Shown here piece by piece: positions 56,740 through 64,000 of a stretch of 64,000 nt of DNA. The DNA comes from Diplonema japonicum. Taxonomy: Eukaryota > Euglenozoa > Diplonemea > Diplonemida > Diplonemidae. The stretch spans positions 1-64,000 of the forward strand of contig OZ025720.1 in the NCBI GenBank assembly GCA_964019335.1. The letters are read 5' to 3'. The position numbers and the translations under genes are program-made. Under the pieces are notes generated by a model. The model saw nothing but the letters and a program-made list of their open reading frames with translations. It was not told the DNA's origin and searched no databases. Each line of letters opens with the position of its first letter. Position 1 is the stretch's first letter.

Positions 56740-56981
56740 TAGGTGTGTGTCCCCCCACACGTTCCACCAACATGTCTACAGCCCCTGGGGTTGTTCGGTT
56801 ATTCAGTGCATAAAGGAATGAATAGAAAAAAGTAGGGAGCCATACAAGAAGAGGGATGTTGCGGGGAAGGGGCAGGTGACAGTTTACAAGATGAGTTTAA
56901 CAGAAAAGAAGAACAAAAAAAAAGAAAAAGAAAAAACAAGAAAAAAAATGGGATCTACGGAAAAGAGAAGGAATTAAAAAG

Positions 56982-58473
56982 TTACACAGAGACACCCCGT
57001 GTCGTTCTAAAGGAGGAGCTCATGACCACGGGAGGCGGGTGGCCGGTGTGGCCTAGCTCGTATGCGCTCTTAAACGCCTGCCGCCTCTCCATGAGGGACG
57101 AATCAATAATATTGCTGTTCATCGGGTGAAGAGGTTTGGGCTCTGCTGGGCCCAAGGGGGCGGGCGATGAAGACAGAGGGAGGCCATCCTTTGGGGGAAG
57201 CGGTTCATTTGGCGGAGCAGGGGAGTCGAAAAGCATGTTAGGCTTTCCCTTGAAGTCGTTCTGGAACCTGTTGCCGAAGGCTTCTATGTCGAAGAAGGTG
57301 TCCCTGCTCTGTTCGGGCTGCAGGGGCTGGATGGGTGGGCCGGGCGTGGGTGCGGGCGACCCCACCTCCCCCTTCATGTCAGGTGTCATGACGCTTTGCG
57401 CGTTCCTGAACGGCAGCTCGGGCAGTTCATGATTGATGTTAAAATCTTCCAGCAGCTTCCCAATGTCAAAGGTGGCAGGCATGTCCCGCCCGTTGAACCC
57501 TGCTGTGGCCAGGAGCTCCACCGCCCTAGAGTCAATGTACTCCTTCCTCCCCCCCTGGGGGTAGGGCACTATGTGCCGCGAATCCGCCCGAGGTGCGGGC
57601 GAGGCACGTATTTCCCGTTCCTGTGGCATCACGCGCGAAGGCAGTATCCGCACACCTTCCATGTTGCGCTGGGCGGTTTTCAGAAATGCCGGCTGCCGAG
57701 GCGGGGCTGGGCTATCGTCCCACTCGTCCCTGTCCCCTATAGGCACAGGGTGCCGCACGAGTTTGCCCGACATCTTGCTGGATGTCCTCCTTGCACGTGG
57801 AGGGAGCTCCCTCGCATAGTGAAGGGGCGTCCTGTCGGGGCCGACAGCTAAGGGTTCCTGCTGCTGTATCTGCTCAATGCCGACAGACAGATTGCGAACA
57901 GGCGATGGCGGTGTGGAGGAGGCAAAGGGCAGGACGACCGGTGAGGCGCCGACACCCGTGTCGATGCGGTGAGCCATGGGGGTGTCGAAGACGGCACCCG
58001 AGGGCACGATGATGGGGGAGCACGCGACACTGACCTGCTTCGGGTGCGGCGTGGGAGGTGCCAGTGCAAGGGAGGAACGTCTGACCTCCTGTTCGGGAGG
58101 TGGGGGCGGTGGGGGCAACTTGCTCATGTCAACCTCCAAGATGTCGGGCTCAAAGCTGGGACCCTTGTTGTTCAATATCTCTTGGAGACTGGGCTGGGGT
58201 ATTTGAGGAGCTGCGGGTTTAGGAAGTTGTGGCTGTTTGGGGATGGGTGGGGCAGTGTCCTTCTTTCGAGCAATTTCCTCTCGCCTCGCATCGAGCCTTT
58301 TCTTGCTTTCTTTCCTAAGCGTCGACTTGCTACGCTTCCCGATACATGCACCGCACTGTTGTTGTTACAAGTAGCTGCAAGTATCTACATACCTTGAACC
58401 CACTCTGTCTCATCAGGCCTTCCTTGTTCTTGCTCCCGCACACGACGCACATGGCGCCACCGGGACGGCTCAT
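56982..58473 (-). CDS. zinc-knuckle, proline-rich protein
   Basis: Exons 58473-58393 and 58355-56982, about 484 aa. The N-terminus carries a C-x2-C pair (MCVVCGSK) and, across a 37-nt intron (58356-58392), a second pair (CGACIGK), forming a likely small zinc ribbon. A basic helix and a long disordered Pro/Ser-rich region follow (KLPPPPPPPEQE; repeated SPAP motifs such as DSPAPP, RASPAP, GSPAPT, DSPAPP and SSPAPL). No catalytic domain. The SPAP repeats could be phosphorylation or SH3/WW docking sites. The ATG lies 4 nt after GCGGCTAG. Confidence 0.68.
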
Positions 58474-58541
58474 GTTCCTAGCCGCCTGTCATGAATGTTG
58501 TGGTTTGAATAATAACACTCGTTATATTGTTGTTTCATTTT

Positions 58542-58763
58542 CTATTTCGCTTGGGCCTTGCTGTTGTTTGTACACGGGAACGCGTACTTCCCAACAGCAC
58601 CGCCACTCACAGAGCCTGCTGCTGCGAAGATCGGCGCACCTATGATGCCGCCCAATGGCACAGTGATGTACCCAGCCAAGGCACCAACGGCAGCACCGGC
58701 AGCAGCACCCTGCTGCTCAGTGTTGAGGTAGGCATCACACGAGTTGCTGAAAGGATTATACAT
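58542..58763 (-). CDS. glycine-zipper small protein
   Basis: 73 aa. The central 40 residues (GAAAGAAVGALAGYITVPLG, then GIIGAPIFAAAGSVSGGAVG) are Gly/Ala-rich with small residues spaced every four, as in glycine-zipper membrane hairpins. One Cys near each end. It could insert in membranes; no function known. Sixty-eight bp from the next gene on the same strand. Short, so the call relies on composition and position. Confidence 0.5.
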   Translation of the reverse strand: MYNPFSNSCDAYLNTEQQGAAAGAAVGALAGYITVPLGGIIGAPIFAAAGSVSGGAVGKYAFPCTNNSKAQAK

Positions 58764-58857
58764 ATGTGTAAACCTTATTTTTTTGATGAAGGTTCACTGG
58801 GGGATAGCGATGGCCTGAAAGAGAAAAAGTAAAAAGTACAATATTGTGTCTATGTGG

Positions 58858-60665
58858 TTACAGGATCCCCTGCTGCTTGGCAGCTGTGAATGCGGGTTTA
58901 AGATGCTCGGTGACGTATTTCTAAGAGGGGAGATGGCAAGGGGGGGCGCAGGCATACTTCATAGTTCTTGACCTTTTCCTTCAACGTCTTGACAGAGACG
59001 TCCTTCGTGCGCATCTCGCTGTTCATCCTGGATAGTACGTCGTTGTGAGCTGCTTGCTGCCTTTGCATCTGCTCTTTCAGGTCCTCTATTTCCATCTCCA
59101 TATTCCCATTCAGCCCAGTCGTCCGCACCACTTCGTTCGTGAGCTGTGTCCTCTCGAGCCCAGCCTCCGCCAGGAGGTGTTTGTTCTTGATCACCTCCTC
59201 CGAGCACCGCCCTATCTCGTCTCGAAGGTCTTGGATGGTCTTCTTGTGTCGATCGTTCTCATCTACAGCCTCTTCGACTCGTCGGCAGTTGTCCTTTTGT
59301 ATTGCTATCGCCTTCGATGTTTGTGCATCGAGGTCGCCTGTAAAGCCGTAAAACAGAATAAATCGGCATTTTTTCATACCCTCCAGACCGCACACCCTGT
59401 CCTGCAGGCTGGCGATCATCATCTTCTGCTCGTTCGCTTCGATGAGCTGATTCTGGGCAGTCTGGTTCACATGCGTGAGCTTCTCCTCCACCACGGCCTT
59501 CGACGCCTTCACCTCGTCCAGCAGGATGGACGAGCGACGCTCCATGCGCACCGCTTCATCGTAGTCACACTGCAGTTTGCTGAGAACTGTGACAATGATT
59601 AAAGATGTATGGCAGCATACCCTTCTCGTTCTCTGTGTAATACCCTTGAAGCAGGTCGTACTTCTCCGTCGCAATGCACAGCTCGTTCTGCACCGCTTGT
59701 AGCTGCTGGCGCATGCCCCCTGCTTCCGCCTCCGTTTTTTGCCTTCCCACTTGCAAGTTTTGCAGCGCATTCTGCAGCTCCTGCACGGTGACCCCTAACT
59801 GCAAGACTTGCTCTTGCTCTCTTCTCCTTCCCAGATGCTCAGCTTTCAACTCGGCTGCAAGCCTCGCCTCTTGCTCGACAAGGCGTGCGTGCTGCACCTC
59901 AATGGTGTTGTATGTCTCCACTGGGACCATTCGGGAAACCTCGTCTTGCGATATTTTAAGTTGTTGTTTTGCTTCCTTCAGACGCTCGCGGATGGAGTCG
60001 ACCTCGTTAGCAGGCACGGACGAGGCGAGGCGGCGGATGAACTCTTTTCTATCTTCTTCGTGCTGGTCGCTGAGCTTGTTCAGCTGCATGTTGTGTTCCT
60101 CTTTAAGAGTGTCAATCCTGCGACGCAGTACAGCAACCTCCTCGGCGTGGCTGGTTTCAAGAGACCAGCGTTCCTCCCTGAGGCGGTTGCGCTCTTCACG
60201 GCCTTCCTTGCTCTGCTGTTCCAGCATGTCGGTGCGGAGCTGTGCGGACTCCCGCTGCAGCTGGAGGGAGGAGTGGAGTGCTTCATTGTGTTCGCACTGT
60301 AACCTGTCGTAGTCTTCCTTCGGCACACTGTGTGTGAGCTTTGACTCGGCTGAGATGCGCATGCGCCGTTCTTGATCGATCTCCCTGCGCAGCCTGTCTG
60401 TCTCGTGGCTCCTGGTGTCGAGTTCCACACCAAGCTCCGTGATCCTGTGGTTCTCGGAGGCGATTATGGAGGCGTGCTTCATGTTCTTCTCCTCCATTTC
60501 CTTGAAGTAGGCGGCGATCTTGTTGATCGTGGTATTTGCATCCTCTTCGTCTGTCGTGCCGGGACTCCTCTCGTACACAATGCTCTGTGTTGGTGTTGGT
60601 GTCCTCGATGCTTGTGTCCTGTCTCCTCCCACGAGGAATGACGGTGGTCGTGTCACACCTTCCAT
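58858..60665 (-). CDS. coiled-coil protein
   Basis: Exons 60665-59621, 59586-59380, 59337-58958, 58920-58858; about 564 aa; introns 34, 42 and 37 nt. Disordered Thr/Pro-rich N-terminus (about 1-45), then an almost continuous coiled coil to residue 545 and a short non-coil tail (YVTEHLKPAFTAAKQQGIL) that appears only after splicing the last intron. Two degenerate SVPKEDYDRL / SVPANEVDSI / MVPVETYNTI segments, spaced about 75 residues apart, suggest internal repeats of the type seen in basal-body or rootlet proteins. No firm family. Confidence 0.74.
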
Positions 60666-60892
60666 CGAGGTTACTGGTGTAGGGTGCCTCCAAGGGATTT
60701 CGTTACAAAAAAAAAAGAAAATATCGAAAAAAAGAAGGGGGGGGGGAGAGAAAAAAAAGAGGGGGCTAAACTAAAGCAACCCCTTTTTTTTTTCTCTTTT
60801 TTCTTTTCTTTCAGAGTGGCGTCCCAGATGCAAAGCAAAGGCACATTTTTTTTGATATTACTAGAACGGAAAAAAAGAGGTGGGACAGAAAC

Positions 60893-60936
<44 letters not shown>

Positions 60937-62026
60937 AAGAAAGAAGAAACGATAAGAGAGATAAAACCGGAGAGGAAGAGGAAACCTAAGGAAAAGAGAA
61001 AAAAAGAAAAACGAACAAAGAAATGGCGTATTAACGTGGATGGCAGAGTTAGAAGGGAGGGGGTCAAAACTGTCCGCAATGGTATTTTCTTCAGTTTCTT
61101 TTTTGAAAAACCCAGAAATCTTTTGAAGACGAAAGCCGAGGCTTGTTATTCACTTTATCACCGACTTTTTTCCAAATGAAGAAAAAACCCAAAAGAAAAC
61201 CATTGTGGACTTTAAAAGTATTTCTCTACCCCCCCAGGGGCACGAGAAGACGGGAAGGGGAACAAAAGAGGAACTACTCAACTCGTTGGTTCTTCTCACA
61301 GGTTAAAAAAAATCAGATCTTTTACCGGGTAGGTACTAATAAAAAAAAAATCATTTATGAGTACATGTCTTTGTGTTCACACGAGCAGAAAAAATATTTG
61401 AAAGCTGCAAAATGCTTTTTTCTCCCGGCACACGTTGCATATAGTAATAGAGTCATTTTTTAACAAAAAATAAAAAAAAAAGGCTTTCCACTTCGTCAGA
61501 ATTACCAGTTGGCTCATCCAAAGAGGTAGCTAGTGGGATGGAGGGGAGGGCATAAGGGTGGGTAAGCTTCTGTAAACTGGTTATTTTCTTTCCTTTTTCT
61601 TATTTTTTTTTTTACTTCTTTATGTTCTCCAGGTTTAGTAATCAGGATTCAAATTCCCATTCCCCCCCCCCTCCCCTCCTCCTCTTTCTTTTTGCAAATT
61701 GTAAAATCTTTTTTTTTTTTGAAAAGAACTGGTTTTTTTTTTCCAGTTCTTTTATCTACTTATATCTTCTGAACAAAAATATAAAAAAAAAAACCCCCCT
61801 CAACTAAGGAAATATTTTTCCAAGTCTTTTTCCAACAACAAAAAAAAAAAAAAAAAACCACCTAAAGTATCGTTATCCCCTCTTCTAATCATTGCGGCCA
61901 GTTATTTTAGGCCTTTTTATATAGCTAGAGGGGAAAAGGAAATGTCGGAAGGTTTTTCTTTTTTTTTTGGGAAAAAAAAAAAAAAAAAAAAAAAAAAAGG
62001 AAATAATATATTCCATCGTCCACCCA
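60666..62026. other. intergenic, low complexity
   Basis: About 1.36 kb of AT-rich, homopolymer-rich DNA, including A37 at 60898-60934. Open frames are Lys/Phe-rich artefacts of A/T tracts. Nothing recognisable. Confidence 0.6.
60898..60934 (+). repeat. A37 homopolymer
   Basis: Thirty-seven consecutive A on the plus strand, followed by further purine-rich sequence. Confidence 0.85.
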
Positions 62027-63442
62027 TCACTCTGAGGAGCTATCATCGTTCTCCAACATTTTCTGTTCGGCACAACCCAGCGTAGGCCTTACATTGAGGT
62101 CCCGCTTTGCCAAGGTACGACGCTCTTTGGCGTCAATGATGACCACGTGCATCCTCCTGCCCCGTTCCTGTTTTTTTTTTTTTTTTTTTTTTTTTTTTTC
62201 CCCTTCAAATACCTTGTGCATTCTCGTGTACAATTTTGCGAACAAAGCCCGCCTTGCCATCTCCCAAGTATTGTCGATGAAGAAGTAAATTGTTTGGTCC
62301 GCCCCGTCCTCGCCCTCTTCAATCATGACATGCTTCAGGTTCAAGGGCTCGGCGAACCTCTCAGCAAGCTTCAAATGCAGCCTCTCTGCACGCATCAACG
62401 CATCAACATCCTGCACCTCCCGTTGCATATTCACATCCTTCCACGACCAATGCCCTTTATGATTCTTCTCAAGCCACGCTGCGACTGCCTTACGCGTCTT
62501 GGGAATGGGGTTGGTGTTCACAGCAGGGGACACAATATGTTCGGAAAGCACGTTGATGGGTTCCGCGGCGGATAAAACATTTTCATCGACAAGCTGCGCG
62601 GCGTATTTTTTGTTCGCTTCGAACGCCGACATAAGCATCACCTTGGATATACCAACATAGGCTTCTTCTGTGGTAGCTGATTGAAGTGTTTTTGCGTAGA
62701 GTTTTATGCCGTCTTCGTAATTGGCTGTCCGGCAAAGTTGTATAGTTGTGAAGGGAACAGCGTGCGCGAGAAGCTCCTTCAAATCGTATTTAATGAGCTG
62801 CCGACCGGTTTGGTGAACACTGTCACTTGAGCATTTCATGAGCTCGTTGACTGCTGGGATCATTTCTTCCTCCTCGCCGCGCATATGTTCTTCGTACTGG
62901 TGGACCATGGTGTGGAGTTGCTTGAGGGTCGTTTCGTCGACTCCGAAGGACTTTAGCTTCTGTACTAGTAGCTGTCGTTTGTTAACTGCTTCTAAGTGAG
63001 AGTCGTCGTGGGTTGTGATCGCCTTCACGTTCTTCTTAAGGTACGGGAAGAATACGTCATCTTCATGTTTCGTGTGTAGGTCGATGAGCCGCGAGGTTTG
63101 TTCAAACAGTTTAACACCCTCTACAACTGTTCGTGTGTGGGCGAGAAGTTCCAATGCCTTGCTCATTCCCGCCTTGATGGCGCGGTGTGTTAGGATCATG
63201 AAGTCCACCGGTGCCATGTGCAGGCCAGCAGTCGATGTTACTAGCGGTTGCGGGTTCTCGCCGAGGTATGCTTCCTTCGTGACGGCCCAGTTCCGTATCT
63301 CCTTCAAGGCTTCCAATGGGTTGTCGCCCACCTGCATCGTGTTCAGATGCTGCCTCAGCTGGTCTAGTAGTACATCCGTCACGCTCTTGTCATCCTTCTC
63401 GCGTGTCTGCGAAGCAGATTTGCTTCGTTTTTTCATCTGCAT
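62027..63442 (-). CDS. hemerythrin-like domain protein
   Basis: About 456 aa if a 45-nt intron (62168-62212) is removed, 471 aa if not. Hemerythrin-like four-helix domain at about residues 75-210 with candidate di-iron ligands in LTHRAIKAGM, LHTKHEDDVFFPYL, DDSHLEAV and HQYEEHMRGEEEEMIPA. The C-terminal half is helical and unassigned. The putative intron has a GTATTT donor, a run of 29 A and an ACAG acceptor; it is in frame, so left unspliced it would encode a Lys9 run. Hemerythrin-like proteins bind O2 or iron, or act in iron sensing (FBXL5). The start follows purine-rich sequence. Confidence 0.7.
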   Translation of the reverse strand: MQMKKRSKSASQTREKDDKSVTDVLLDQLRQHLNTMQVGDNPLEALKEIRNWAVTKEAYLGENPQPLVTSTAGLHMAPVDFMILTHRAIKAGMSKALELLAHTRTVVEGVKLFEQTSRLIDLHTKHEDDVFFPYLKKNVKAITTHDDSHLEAVNKRQLLVQKLKSFGVDETTLKQLHTMVHQYEEHMRGEEEEMIPAVNELMKCSSDSVHQTGRQLIKYDLKELLAHAVPFTTIQLCRTANYEDGIKLYAKTLQSATTEEAYVGISKVMLMSAFEANKKYAAQLVDENVLSAAEPINVLSEHIVSPAVNTNPIPKTRKAVAAWLEKNHKGHWSWKDVNMQREVQDVDALMRAERLHLKLAERFAEPLNLKHVMIEEGEDGADQTIYFFIDNTWEMARRALFAKLYTRMHKVFEGEKKKKKKKKKQERGRRMHVVIIDAKERRTLAKRDLNVRPTLGCAEQKMLENDDSSSE

Positions 63443-64000
63443 TCTTTTTTTTTTCTTCCTTTTTTCTTTTTATGGTGGGCAAAGCGACCACTCCCCCCTT
63501 GTGATGGATGGTGATACACAGGCGAACGAGAATAATAATAACAGTAAATAACGGGGGGAATACCCGAGATGAAAACTGTCATAAGACACCACGCCATACA
63601 GCGAATGAAGTATGAATGTTGAAAGAAGGGGGAAGGGGGAGAGGAGGGGAGGCAAGGGGAGGGTAATGCACAGTGACAAGGTTGTACAAATAATCAGAAG
63701 GGGGGAAGAAGAAGAAGAAAAAAAAAACGATCTTCCCACGACCACTAACATATTCGCTTTCTCTAGCCCATTACAAAATTCGCACTGAATTTAAATAATG
63801 ATAGGATATAAGTGCTATGGAAGGAAAAAAAAATAAAAATAAAAACAGAGGAATGCATTGGGACCAGTTAGTTAGTGACAATCAGCAGGGAAGGGGGAGG
63901 GAGGGAGGGCCTCAAACTCAACATAATCTTCCTTGAAAGCAGTAGGGAAAAAAAAAAACTTAAAAAGTAACGTTGCGTATCACGGACTCATAGATTCTTT
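63443..64000. other. intergenic edge of window
   Basis: Short purine-rich tracts on the plus strand (GGGGAAGG near 63620-63660, GGGAGGGAGGG near 63893-63910) and no supported gene. It may hold the 5' untranslated region of the hemerythrin gene and the 3' region of a gene beyond the window. Confidence 0.5.

Noticed and set aside
1-64000. CRISPR array, prophage or bacterial operon signals
   Set aside because: No spaced direct repeats; spliceosomal introns and eukaryotic domain families throughout.

Overview
The window looks like nuclear DNA of a flagellated, mitochondrion-bearing protist; I cannot name the species. Evidence for a eukaryote: spliceosomal introns, HECT, U-box and RING ubiquitin ligases, a SURF1 cytochrome-oxidase assembly factor (aerobic mitochondrion), and ciliary genes (meckelin/TMEM67, a DNAAF5-type dynein assembly factor, a protein with FxPxI-type motifs). 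TAA, TAG and TGA all serve as stops, so the code is standard. I saw no tRNA, rRNA or CRISPR array.

Two features dominate. (1) Every gene I can support, 25 of 25, lies on the minus strand, often with only 65-115 bp between a stop codon and the next start. Most predicted start codons sit a few bases after an AG, often preceded by pyrimidines or a CTAAC/ACAC-like motif. This is what spliced-leader trans-splicing of a polycistronic unit would look like (Euglenozoa, dinoflagellates and perkinsids are known cases). (2) By hand I placed 49 cis-introns. Forty-six are 31-42 nt long and 42 begin GTATG. Joining them turns dozens of disjointed reading frames into coherent proteins; total coding lengths divide by three in every multi-exon model.

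Layout. 1-1913: an 8-bp satellite (TTTGCGGG). 2.3-2.5 kb: a kinase-like fragment. 3.6-10.7 kb: kynurenine-type aminotransferase, ATP-grasp-like membrane protein, SURF1, a coiled-coil protein. 11-20.9 kb: a HECT ligase of about 3243 aa. 22-29.3 kb: pentaspan membrane protein, ECHDC1-like enzyme, FxPxI/SH3b protein, DNAAF5-like protein. 29.4-39.4 kb: a coiled-coil protein of about 3233 aa. 39.6-51.3 kb: U-box protein, BRCT-like protein, coiled-coil, small CxxC protein, XK-like membrane protein, meckelin, small membrane protein, AIG1-like protein, villin-headpiece protein. 51.3-64 kb: sparser, rich in A/T/G homopolymers, with an EF-hand-like myristoylation-site protein, RING protein, zinc-finger proline-rich protein, glycine-zipper protein, coiled-coil and hemerythrin-domain protein.

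Functionally, several genes belong to cilium building and the transition zone; others serve mitochondrial or acyl-CoA metabolism and protein turnover. They are neighbours in one directional array, not an operon with a single pathway.
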